64,000 nt of DNA from Acinetobacter genomosp. 15BJ (GTDB lineage: Bacteria > Pseudomonadota > Gammaproteobacteria > Pseudomonadales > Moraxellaceae). A model generated the notes under the pieces. That model was not told where the DNA came from. It did not search any database and was given only the letters and a program-made list of their open reading frames with translations. The translations under genes and the position numbers were made by a program. The stretch lies in NCBI RefSeq assembly GCF_000400715.1, contig NZ_KE007350.1:166016-230015 (forward strand), read 5' to 3'. Shown here one piece after another: positions 25,265 to 33,210 of the stretch (position 1 is the first letter of the stretch; each line of letters starts with the position of its first letter).

Positions 25265-27364
25265 ATGAATCAGAATACTCAGTCTATTGATGATACAATT
25301 GATCTAAAAGAATTATTATTTTCCATACTCCAGCAGTGGAAAGTTATTTTTATATGTATATTATTCACTGTAATCAGTACTCTCATTTATTTAAAAATTA
25401 CAAAAGATACATATTCTGTTGATGCAAAAATTCAAATAATTGATAGTAAGCAAAACCCTTTATCTAGCTTAGCTCCACAGTTAGCATCACTAAGTAGCTT
25501 AGCTGGACTTGATATCGGCGGTAGCCAACAAACAACCCAAACAGAAATCGAAATTTTAAAATCACGTTCTGTTTTAGTACAGGCAATTGAAGATTTAAAT
25601 CTTGATATTCAAATTAAACCTGTAAATAGTTTATGGCAAAAAATTACAACAAGCGATAAATTCTATACCGATTATAGTAAAGAGGCGGTACAAATATTTG
25701 ACAATAAAAATATTTTTTCTATAAAAAAAATTGAGATTCCTAAAGAATATTTAGATCAGAATTTAATACTAAGTTTTAATGGCTATAACTTTAGCTTAAG
25801 TGATGAGAAAACAGGCTTAGAATTATTAAAGGGTAAAGTAAATCAAAATCTTTCAATTAATGGTTGGAATATCATTATTGCGAGTAAGCAACCAGTTCAA
25901 GGGCAATATATCACACAAAAGCAGACGACATTTACAGCAGTTAAGACAGTATTGTTAGCTTTAAAAATAGCTGAAACCGCTAAGCAAACAGGAATTGTCA
26001 ACATCACTTATAGTGGTACAGATAAAGCACATATTATTAAAGTGCTTAATCAAATTATAAAGATTTATCAAGCTCAAAGATTAGCAACCAAATCAGCAGA
26101 GAAAGAAAAGACTTTAAATTTTCTAGATAATCAATTACCTCAGTTGAAAAAAAGCTTAGAGCAAGCTGAACAAAAATTTAATACCTTTCGTGAAACAAAT
26201 GGTACGATCGATATTCAACAAGAGTCTGCACTTTATTTAAAACAAAGTATTGAATTAGAAACACAAAAAATCCAATTAGAGCAAAAAAAAGCTGAGCTTA
26301 CGGCACAATATACGGCACAACATCCGGCAATTCAGGCGATTCAAGCACAGATTGCAATGCTTAGCGATAAAATCAGCACTTTAGACAATGCTTTAACAAA
26401 ATTACCAAATAAGCAAAGTCAGTATTTACAATATTTCAGAGAAGTACAGGTACAGACCCAACTGTATACGAATTTACTCGGTACTTATCAAACGCTCAGC
26501 CTTGCTAAAGCTGGTGAAATGGGAAATATCAGAATCTTAGACTACCCAATAGAGCCGATTAAACCGAAAAAGCTAGTTATTTTAATCCTCTCTATTTTTG
26601 TTGGTGGTTTCATTGGTGTATTAATTGCCCTAGTTCGTAAAATGTTGCAAACAGGCGTGCGTCATCGTGAGGAAATTGAGCAAGCTGTCGGGATTAAGAC
26701 CTACGTTGAATTACCTAAAGCAAAAAAGAAAGTTGCTCCTGAGTTACACGCACTCAAAACATTTATCCCGACTTTGCGTTTTAAGTTACAGCAAAAACAA
26801 CATAACGTTGCACTCATAACAAGTGTTACACCTGATCAAAATCAAGGTGTGATTGCTCAACATTTGGCACTTTATCTCAGTCAAGCTGGGCAGAAAGTTT
26901 TAGTCATTGATAGCGACCTTTATCGTGGTGAACTTGACCAACTTTTTAAGAGCACTTCAAAAGTGGGCCTAGCTGAATATTTACGCGGACAAGCCAACCT
27001 AGATCAAATTATCGTGAATACAACTTATCCGAATTTGAGTCTAATTGGTCGTGGACAAAGCAATGATGAAGCTTCTATTAGCTCACATCAATCAATTTTT
27101 GCACAGTTAATGCAACAGATCAGTAATCAATATGACTACATCTTGATCAGTTCTGCACCCGTACTTGCAACCTCTGACAGCTTAAACCTTGCTCAATTTA
27201 CAGGTTTTAATCTCTGTTTAGTGCAATATGGTCAGACACAACTGAAAGATATTGAACTCGCAAAATCTTATTTTGTGAATGCGGGGCTTGAGATTGACGG
27301 TCTTATTCTAGATCAGATCCCGAGCTATCAAATTAATCAATATCAATATCGGACCAGCAAATAA
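25265..27364 (+). CDS. wzc: Wzc-family capsule co-polymerase with degenerate kinase domain
   Basis: Inner-membrane polysaccharide co-polymerase of 699 residues. N-terminal Wzz domain with TM1 (about 27-45), a coiled-coil periplasmic part (about 270-400) and TM2 (about 438-458) after a PIEPIKP proline segment. The cytoplasmic part keeps the BY-kinase fold, but the key sites are gone: Walker A TGVSPDSGKTF of E. coli Wzc aligns without gaps to TSVTPDQNQGV (residues 519-529; Lys to Gln, Thr to Gly), Walker B LIDTPP reads LISSAP (627-632). Walker A' VIDSDLYRG (548 on) is kept. The C-terminus (SYQINQYQYRTSK) has only three tyrosines. Likely a scaffold rather than a kinase. No good Shine-Dalgarno before the ATG. 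Confidence 0.92.
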   Translation: MNQNTQSIDDTIDLKELLFSILQQWKVIFICILFTVISTLIYLKITKDTYSVDAKIQIIDSKQNPLSSLAPQLASLSSLAGLDIGGSQQTTQTEIEILKSRSVLVQAIEDLNLDIQIKPVNSLWQKITTSDKFYTDYSKEAVQIFDNKNIFSIKKIEIPKEYLDQNLILSFNGYNFSLSDEKTGLELLKGKVNQNLSINGWNIIIASKQPVQGQYITQKQTTFTAVKTVLLALKIAETAKQTGIVNITYSGTDKAHIIKVLNQIIKIYQAQRLATKSAEKEKTLNFLDNQLPQLKKSLEQAEQKFNTFRETNGTIDIQQESALYLKQSIELETQKIQLEQKKAELTAQYTAQHPAIQAIQAQIAMLSDKISTLDNALTKLPNKQSQYLQYFREVQVQTQLYTNLLGTYQTLSLAKAGEMGNIRILDYPIEPIKPKKLVILILSIFVGGFIGVLIALVRKMLQTGVRHREEIEQAVGIKTYVELPKAKKKVAPELHALKTFIPTLRFKLQQKQHNVALITSVTPDQNQGVIAQHLALYLSQAGQKVLVIDSDLYRGELDQLFKSTSKVGLAEYLRGQANLDQIIVNTTYPNLSLIGRGQSNDEASISSHQSIFAQLMQQISNQYDYILISSAPVLATSDSLNLAQFTGFNLCLVQYGQTQLKDIELAKSYFVNAGLEIDGLILDQIPSYQINQYQYRTSK

Positions 27365-27387
27365 TTGCTCTAATATTGAATAAAAGG

Positions 27388-27420
27388 AACCAGAGAGCTC
27401 TAAATTCTCTGGTTTTTTTA
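27388..27420 (+). terminator. Intrinsic terminator after wzc
   Basis: AACCAGAGA (27388-27396) pairs with TCTCTGGTT (27406-27414), followed by a T run. It ends the wza-wzc unit before the FKBP genes. Confidence 0.9.
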
Positions 27421-27570
27421 TTCCTAGAGGAATGTCTGTTGATTTCAAAAATGACTCAATCCTCATACAAAAAATCCATGCATTTTTGCTGTTTATTATT
27501 CAATGCCTAAGCCTATACATGCTAAGATCAACGGCATATTTTTTATTAAAATCTCGCTTTGGGACATCTC

Positions 27571-28278
27571 ATGAGTAAAGCTTTACCTTTCGTTGTCGCA
27601 GCTGTTTTAGGCGGTGCAGCGCTCGTTCCTATTTACTACGCTACTAAAAATCCAACCACTGAGTTTGGCGCCAAGGCTGACAAAAATGCAGCACCTGTGG
27701 CAAAAATCAGTTATGCATTAGGTTATGAAGTCGCAAAACAAACCCCACCAGAATTAGAAACCAGTGCATTTATTACTGGTTTCCGTGACGGACATGCACA
27801 AAAACCAGCAGCCTACACAGAAGAAGAGTTACAAGCGGCTTATATCGAGTTCCAAAAAGAGCTTCAACAAAAGCAAGCGAATGAGACCAAAAAAGTCGAA
27901 GCGACCAACAACAGCTTTTTAGCAGAAAATGCGAAAAAAGAAGGTGTGAAAACCACCGCTTCAGGCTTGCAATATAAAATCACTAAAGAAGGTACAGGTA
28001 AACAACCTGCCGCGACTTCTGTTGTGAAAGTTCACTACAAAGGTCAACTTACTGATGGTAAAGTCTTTGATAGCTCTTATGACCGTGGCGAGCCAATTGA
28101 GTTCCCGCTGAATCAAGTAATTCCAGGCTGGACTGAAGGTTTACAGCTGATGAAAGAAGGTGGTAAAGCAACACTTTATATTCCTGCAAACTTAGGTTAC
28201 GGTGAACAAGGTGTTCCTGGTTCGATCCCACCAAATAGCACATTAATTTTTGATGTAGAATTAATCGCTGTTAAGTAA
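27571..28278 (+). CDS. fklB: FKBP-type peptidyl-prolyl cis-trans isomerase, membrane-anchored or periplasmic
   Basis: Proline isomerase and chaperone. 235 residues from the ATG at 27571 (an upstream in-frame TTG at 27559 is unlikely). An N-terminal hydrophobic segment (LPFVVAAVLGGAALVPIYYA) is followed by an FKBP-N dimerisation helix region (SYALGYEVAKQTP, about 45-125) and the FKBP-C domain from about residue 130, with VKVHYKGQLTDGKVFDSSYDRG and the end GSIPPNSTLIFDVELIAVK. It is the conserved left-flank gene of Acinetobacter K loci, followed by a terminator and a paralogue. Confidence 0.92.
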   Translation: MSKALPFVVAAVLGGAALVPIYYATKNPTTEFGAKADKNAAPVAKISYALGYEVAKQTPPELETSAFITGFRDGHAQKPAAYTEEELQAAYIEFQKELQQKQANETKKVEATNNSFLAENAKKEGVKTTASGLQYKITKEGTGKQPAATSVVKVHYKGQLTDGKVFDSSYDRGEPIEFPLNQVIPGWTEGLQLMKEGGKATLYIPANLGYGEQGVPGSIPPNSTLIFDVELIAVK

Positions 28279-28286
28279 ATGATCTT

Positions 28287-28316
28287 AAGGAGAGCCTATG
28301 CTCTCCTTTATTTTTT
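28287..28316 (+). terminator. Intrinsic terminator between the two FKBP genes
   Basis: AAGGAGAGC (28287-28295) pairs with GCTCTCCTT (28300-28308) around CTAT, followed by TTATTTTTT. It covers the apparent first codons of the downstream frame, showing that the second gene starts at 28327 instead. Confidence 0.85.
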
Positions 28317-28326
28317 GGAAGAAATA

Positions 28327-29010
28327 ATGAAAAGATTAAGTCTCATTTTAATTGCTTCAACCATCGGAACGGTTCAAGCAGCACCCATTACACAAAAAAG
28401 CCCACAAAAAGATCAACTCGGATATAGCTACGGTTATCTCATGGGCAGAGGCAATGCCGAGACTTTAAAAGACTTAAATATCGAAACTTTTGTACAAGGC
28501 TTACAAGAAGCTATTCAAGGTAAAACGGCATCTTTAACCGATGAGGAAATGGCGACTGTACTCAATCAATATAAAAAGCGCCTAGAAGCCAAACAACTGG
28601 TTGAGTTCCAAGAACAAGCACAAAAAAATGATCAGGTAGGTAAAGCCTTTTTAGCTGAAAATGGCAAGAAAGCAGATATCGTGACCACGAAATCAGGCCT
28701 ACAGTACCAAGTACTACAACAAGGCCAAGGTAAATCACCGAAAGCGGTATCAACGGTTAAAGTAAACTATGAAGGACGCTTGCTCGATGGAACGGTGTTC
28801 GACAGTTCAATCGCACGCAACCACCCTCTTGAGTTCAAGCTCAGCCAAGTGATTGCGGGTTGGACCGAAGGTGTTCAAACGATGAAAGAAGGTGGCAAAA
28901 CACGTTTCTTTATTCCAGCAAATCTAGCCTATGGTGATGTCGGTTCAGGCGATGCGATCGGCCCTAATAGTACGTTGATTTTTGATATTGAATTACTTGA
29001 AGTGAAATAA
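28327..29010 (+). CDS. fkpA: FKBP-type peptidyl-prolyl cis-trans isomerase, periplasmic
   Basis: Second, paralogous FKBP. The frame is open from 28279, but those codons lie in a terminator; the ATG at 28327 is preceded by GGAAGAA and begins a clean signal peptide, MKRLSLILIASTIGTVQA, cleaved before APITQ. 227 residues: FKBP-N region (LGYSYGYLMGRGNAETL, about 30-115), then FKBP-C with VKVNYEGRLLDGTVFDSS and the terminal GPNSTLIFDIELLEVK. Role: folding of envelope proteins. A terminator follows. Confidence 0.93.
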   Translation: MKRLSLILIASTIGTVQAAPITQKSPQKDQLGYSYGYLMGRGNAETLKDLNIETFVQGLQEAIQGKTASLTDEEMATVLNQYKKRLEAKQLVEFQEQAQKNDQVGKAFLAENGKKADIVTTKSGLQYQVLQQGQGKSPKAVSTVKVNYEGRLLDGTVFDSSIARNHPLEFKLSQVIAGWTEGVQTMKEGGKTRFFIPANLAYGDVGSGDAIGPNSTLIFDIELLEVK

Positions 29011-29011
29011 T

Positions 29012-29048
29012 AAAAAACCCTCCAAATGGAGGGTTTAATTTTTTAATT
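29012..29048. terminator. Bidirectional intrinsic terminator between fkpA and murJ
   Basis: AAACCCTCC (29015-29023) pairs with GGAGGGTTT (29028-29036); A and T runs on both sides let it serve the convergent fkpA and murJ transcripts. Confidence 0.88.
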
Positions 29049-29057
29049 CAATCTAAT

Positions 29058-30599
29058 TTAAGCTTTTAAATGCCTTGGTCGGAAACCCATAGCCAACAGT
29101 CCAACAAGGTAGGCAACGACACCAACGACACATAAGCCAACCACTTCTGCAATACGTAGCCATTGAGAAATATCGCCTTGGTACCAAGTTAAGCCATACC
29201 AAAGCGCAGCAATCATGGCGATATTAGCAACCGCATATTGCAATGCCAGTTTTTTCCAATGCGCCCCAAAGCGATAGATATTACGTTTATGCAGATAGAA
29301 ATAAAGCATACCCGCATTCACCAAAGCCGAGCCTGAAGACGCCAGTGCGAGCGCCATATGCTCAGCATGCCAATCGATTAACTTAAAGAAGCCAATAAAG
29401 ACTACGTTTAGAATGGCATTGGCTGCCACCGCCATTAAGCCGACACGAACCGGGGTTTTGGTATCTTGTTGTGCATAGAAGCCTGGCGCAAATACTTTGA
29501 TCAACATAAATGAAATCACACCTGCACTCATACATTGCAGGGCCAATGCCGTCATTCGTGTATCTTCCACGGTAAATTCACCACGTTGGAATAGTGCTTG
29601 AATAATCGGTGTCGACAACATAAATAACGCAATGCTTGCTGGGATACCGACCAGCATAATAATCTTCGCAGCCCAATCTATCATGCCTCTAAATTTGGCT
29701 TGATCCTGCTCTGCATGACGCGCAGACAGCGAAGGTAAAATTACCGTACCAATTGCCACACCAATTAAACCCAACGGTAGTTCAGTCATCCGTTCAGCAC
29801 TATAGAGCCATGACACCGAGCCATCTTGCATAAATGATGCCCAGATTGTATTGAGCAATAAGTTAATCTGAGTCACTGATACCCCAAACAAAGCAGGCAG
29901 CATCAGTTTTAAAATACGATCCACACCTTCGTGTTTGAAGTCCACTTTAGGTGGAATCAATAAGTTCTTTTTCCATAATTCAGGGATCTGGATCGCCAAC
30001 TGTAAAACACCCGCAGCAACTACAGCCCAACCCAAAGCCATGATTGGCTCTGCCATATATGGTGTCAACCACCACGCCCCTGCAATCATTGCGACATTGA
30101 GTAATACAGGAGAGAATGCAGGTGAAGCAAATGAACCATAGCTGTTTAAGATACTACTGGCAAAGGCCGTCAATGACATGAACATCAAATAGGGAATAGT
30201 CAGGCGGAACATGTCCACAGCAAGATCGAATTTCTCTGGATCGTTATGGAACCCGGGCGCATACAGATAAATAATCGCTGGGGCAGCCACCATAGCAACA
30301 AAGGTCAATAAGGACATGGCCGTGAGCAAACAGCCAAACACCCGACTAATTAAAATCTGGACTTCGGTATGGGCGCGGCTGGTCTTATATTCAGTCAGGA
30401 CAGGAATAAAGGCCTGAGAAAAAGCCCCTTCCGCAAATAGACGCCGGAAAAAGTTGGGAATACGAAAGGCAACAACGAAGGTATCGAAGTCCTTGCCTGC
30501 ACCAAATACATTGAGTAGCACCACATCACGTACTAAACCCAATACTCGAGATAACATCGTCATTGCACTGACAATTACAGTCGATCGCCACAATGCCAT
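29058..30599 (-). CDS. murJ: Lipid II flippase
   Basis: MOP-superfamily flippase that moves lipid II across the inner membrane for peptidoglycan synthesis. 513 residues from the ATG at 30599, which has AGGTG about 8 nt upstream; a GTG at 30608 is the longer alternative. The family signature MLSRVLGLVRDVVLLNVFGAG (residues about 15-35, in two parts MLSRVLGLVRD and FGAGKDFDTF) and NFFRRLFAEGAFSQAFIPV near 50 are clear; about 14 membrane helices. Convergent with fkpA, divergent from nothing: ampD lies upstream on the same strand. Confidence 0.95.
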   Translation of the reverse strand: MALWRSTVIVSAMTMLSRVLGLVRDVVLLNVFGAGKDFDTFVVAFRIPNFFRRLFAEGAFSQAFIPVLTEYKTSRAHTEVQILISRVFGCLLTAMSLLTFVAMVAAPAIIYLYAPGFHNDPEKFDLAVDMFRLTIPYLMFMSLTAFASSILNSYGSFASPAFSPVLLNVAMIAGAWWLTPYMAEPIMALGWAVVAAGVLQLAIQIPELWKKNLLIPPKVDFKHEGVDRILKLMLPALFGVSVTQINLLLNTIWASFMQDGSVSWLYSAERMTELPLGLIGVAIGTVILPSLSARHAEQDQAKFRGMIDWAAKIIMLVGIPASIALFMLSTPIIQALFQRGEFTVEDTRMTALALQCMSAGVISFMLIKVFAPGFYAQQDTKTPVRVGLMAVAANAILNVVFIGFFKLIDWHAEHMALALASSGSALVNAGMLYFYLHKRNIYRFGAHWKKLALQYAVANIAMIAALWYGLTWYQGDISQWLRIAEVVGLCVVGVVAYLVGLLAMGFRPRHLKA

Positions 30600-30690
30600 C
30601 GCATTCACCTACGGCTTATCTTTTAAAAAGCGTTATTGTAATGAAAGTCCAAATAGATTTCGTTATGAAATCTTAAATCTGGTCATATTT

Positions 30691-31263
30691 TTAGCGTGTT
30701 TTTTGTTTAGACAGCAAATTTCGAAATAATTGCCAATCAAAGTGTTCACCTGGATCGGTTTTACGTTTTGGCGCAATGTCGGAATGACCTGCAATATGAT
30801 GCTGAATCTTCGGATAGGCCTGCTGCAAGGTACGGACCACTTCAACTAAAGCTTGATATTGTTCAGGCTCAAAAGGTAAATCATCACTACCTTCCAACTC
30901 AATCCCAATCGAATAATCATTACATTCTTTTTGTGCAAGGTAACTGGAACGACCAGCATGCCACGAACGGTCATTAAAATTCACAAATTGAATCACTTCG
31001 CCGCTACGCAAAATCAGCAAATGCGCAGAAACCTGCATCCCCTCAATGGTTTGGAAATAAGGATGTACAGACCAATCCAATTGATTCTGAAAAAATTGCT
31101 GAATATAGCCTCCGCCAAACTGTGAGGGTGGCAAACTAATATTATGAATAACGATCAATTGGATCTCGGTATCGACAGGGCGCGCATTAAAATTAGGGGA
31201 GGCAATTTGAGTTGCACCCTCTAAGATCCCATCTTGTACTTGAGCAAATCTAGCGTGTTGCAT
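30691..31263 (-). CDS. ampD: 1,6-anhydro-N-acetylmuramyl-L-alanine amidase
   Basis: Cytoplasmic zinc amidase of peptidoglycan recycling; removes the stem peptide from anhydromuropeptides and thereby keeps AmpC-type inducers low. Amidase_2 fold: IQLIVIHNISLPPSQFGGGYI with the first Zn His, LEGSDDLPFEPEQYQAL, and HHIAGHSDIAPKRKTDPGEHFDW with the second His and the Asp ligand. I use the ATG at 31263 (190 residues, near the E. coli length); longer starts to 31320 are open but lack a Shine-Dalgarno. murJ lies downstream. Confidence 0.92.
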   Translation of the reverse strand: MQHARFAQVQDGILEGATQIASPNFNARPVDTEIQLIVIHNISLPPSQFGGGYIQQFFQNQLDWSVHPYFQTIEGMQVSAHLLILRSGEVIQFVNFNDRSWHAGRSSYLAQKECNDYSIGIELEGSDDLPFEPEQYQALVEVVRTLQQAYPKIQHHIAGHSDIAPKRKTDPGEHFDWQLFRNLLSKQKTR

Positions 31264-31364
31264 TAGGACTCGAATCAGCAGTTTAATATTTATCTTGCCC
31301 ATTCTGACATGCTTTATCACGAATAATCGAGATGAAATACTTATTTTTTATGAATAGAGTATTA

Positions 31365-31630
31365 GGGTCTATTGACAGTTCACAGATGCTTGCGACAGAG
31401 AATATTTTTAGACGATACAAGGCATGACTTGCGAAATTTAGTCATTCTAAATGAGCCAAGTCATAACGCAGGAGCGGCAAAAAATATGCCTGTCCCGAAG
31501 GGTTATGACTAAAACCTCCATAAACAGCGTTATGAAACTTGACAAGGGTGGCGCCATTGCCTACATTTCATGCCTTGTTTATGTCGTTTTAGCCAATAAC
31601 GCACTGCATGGTTGAAATGTTAATAGACCC
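31365..31630. mobile_element. MITE-like element between ampD and nadC
   Basis: A 266-bp non-coding segment with imperfect terminal inverted repeats: GGGTCTATTGACAGTTCA on the left and, on the opposite strand, GGGTCTATTAACATTTCA on the right (16 of 18 identical). It is flanked by a 5-bp direct repeat TATTA (31360-31364 and 31631-31635). No transposase is encoded, so it would have been moved in trans. It ends 46 bp before the nadC start and so probably carries or displaces the nadC promoter. Only one copy is in the window. Confidence 0.72.
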
Positions 31631-31676
31631 TATTATAACGCACACGTTTTTTAGTCAAACATACACTGGAACTGGT

Positions 31677-32522
31677 ATGAGTATCCCTCAATCTTTGCTT
31701 GAACAATCTATTCAAATCAATATTCAACAAGCATTACAAGAAGATATTGGGGACGGCGATATTACCGCCATGCTCACACCTGAAGATGAACAAGCCACTG
31801 CAACCATTATTACACGTGAAGATATGGTGTTGGCAGGTCAGCCTTGGGTCAATGCGTTAATTCAAGCCTACGACAGCTCTGTTCAAATCACATGGCTCAA
31901 GCAAGAAGGCGAACATGTTGCAGCAAATGAAGCCTTTTTAAAACTGGCGGGTTCAGCGCGTAGTTTACTCACCGTAGAGCGCCCTGCTTTGAACTTTGTG
32001 CAAACCCTTTCAGCAGTGGCAACCAAAACGGCTAGCTATGTCCAACAGCTTGATGGATTACACACCAAACTACTCGATACCCGTAAAACATTACCCGGCT
32101 TACGTATTGCACAAAAATACGCGGTTGCTGTCGGCGGTGGTCAAAATCATCGTTTAGGTTTATTTGATGCATTTTTGATTAAAGAAAATCACATCATGGC
32201 AGCGGGTGGAATTGCCCAAGCAATTGCCAAGGCACATACCATTGCACCAGGTAAACCTGTAGAGGTTGAAGTTGAGACATGGGATGAACTCAATCAAGCA
32301 CTTGAAGCAGGTGCTGATATTGTGATGCTGGATAATTTTAGTCAGCAACAAATGATTGATGCGGTCAAACACGTGGGTGGCCGTTGTAAATTAGAGGCCT
32401 CTGGCAATATTACCATTGAGAATTTACGTGAAGTGGCAAGCACTGGCGTGGACTACATTTCAATGGGCGTATTGACTAAAGATGTACGCGCAATTGATTT
32501 ATCCATGCGTTTTAACGCTTAA
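31677..32522 (+). CDS. nadC: Quinolinate phosphoribosyltransferase (decarboxylating)
   Basis: De novo NAD synthesis: converts quinolinate and PRPP to nicotinate mononucleotide and CO2. 281 residues from the ATG at 31677; the frame is open upstream into the MITE-like element, but MSIPQSLLEQSIQINIQ is the natural start. Visible: QEDIGDGDIT near residue 23, VERPALNFVQTLSAVAT near 100, DTRKTLPGLR near 137, VGGGQNHRLGLFDAFLIKENH near 155 and DIVMLDNFS near 215. No fault seen. Confidence 0.95.
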   Translation: MSIPQSLLEQSIQINIQQALQEDIGDGDITAMLTPEDEQATATIITREDMVLAGQPWVNALIQAYDSSVQITWLKQEGEHVAANEAFLKLAGSARSLLTVERPALNFVQTLSAVATKTASYVQQLDGLHTKLLDTRKTLPGLRIAQKYAVAVGGGQNHRLGLFDAFLIKENHIMAAGGIAQAIAKAHTIAPGKPVEVEVETWDELNQALEAGADIVMLDNFSQQQMIDAVKHVGGRCKLEASGNITIENLREVASTGVDYISMGVLTKDVRAIDLSMRFNA

Positions 32523-32710
32523 GCCTGATCAATATCTTTTTCTTGCTTTACAGACTGTTGTTGAGCAACAGTCTCTGTCTGAATCGGTTGCGTCGTTCCG
32601 ACTCGCTCACTCCACGCTGATTTGGCTTCGGTCGAATCAGTTGGACGAGGGTCAGCCGCCATTAATACAAAAGTCACTGCGGTCAGTAAAACCAAAAATA
32701 CTTGTAGCAT
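32519..32710 (-). CDS. Small single-pass membrane or exported protein
   Basis: 63-residue protein with an N-terminal hydrophobic helix (MLQVFLVLLTAVTFVLMAA) and a polar, Gln/Thr-rich tail. It has an AAGGGG...AAGG Shine-Dalgarno region just before the ATG, supporting translation. It is convergent with nadC, its stop overlapping the nadC stop by 4 bp. No family recognised; function unknown. Confidence 0.6.
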   Translation of the reverse strand: MLQVFLVLLTAVTFVLMAADPRPTDSTEAKSAWSERVGTTQPIQTETVAQQQSVKQEKDIDQA

Positions 32711-32906
32711 CCTTATTTCCCCTTAAACTTGTTTCTTTCAATTTTGCTCAATTTATCAAATTAAAATGAGTCAAATCAGTGGGCTGTGTTACAGGCATGT
32801 AAACTCTCGGTAATGTTGTGTTGACGATGATAGTTTTATGTCTGCTTTCATTTCCATCTGTGTAAGCTTAAAATGCTAAACAGCTCAATTTATTAAAATA
32901 ATAAGT

Positions 32907-33146
32907 ATGGATACCGTATTCGAAGCCATATTTCATATGCTGTTTAAGCTGTTCCGTTTTCTAATCATTGACCTGATTTTTGAGATTATTTTTGAAGGTG
33001 TAATTCGTAGCCTTGGCTATGGAGTTGTACGTTGCTATCGGCTTGGACAACGAGTAGATTTTGACAGTACTGAAGTATTTGTCGTCGGTTTTATCACGCT
33101 GCTCATATTGATATTTCTATGTATCTACTGGTTTCTACTACGATAA
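32907..33146 (+). CDS. Small hypothetical membrane protein
   Basis: 79 residues with two hydrophobic segments (about residues 5-40, FEAIFHMLFKLFRFLIIDLI..., and about 57-77, VGFITLLILIFLCIYWFLL) joined by a basic loop RCYRLGQRVDFD. It stands alone between the small nadC-adjacent gene and plc. The pattern of two membrane helices and a charged loop looks like a real conserved protein, but I recognise no family. Confidence 0.6.
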   Translation: MDTVFEAIFHMLFKLFRFLIIDLIFEIIFEGVIRSLGYGVVRCYRLGQRVDFDSTEVFVVGFITLLILIFLCIYWFLLR

Positions 33147-33154
33147 TCTTCAAC

Positions 33155-33191
33155 CTATAAAAAGCAGCCTAAGATTTACTTAGACTGCTTT
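33155..33191 (-). terminator. Intrinsic terminator of the plc unit
   Basis: On the minus strand AAAGCAGTCTAAG pairs with CTTAGGCTGCTTT (one mismatch), followed by TTTTTA. It ends transcription from plc and is convergent with the small membrane-protein gene. Confidence 0.8.
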
Positions 33192-33210
33192 AGGCTCATT
33201 TCAAACAACC

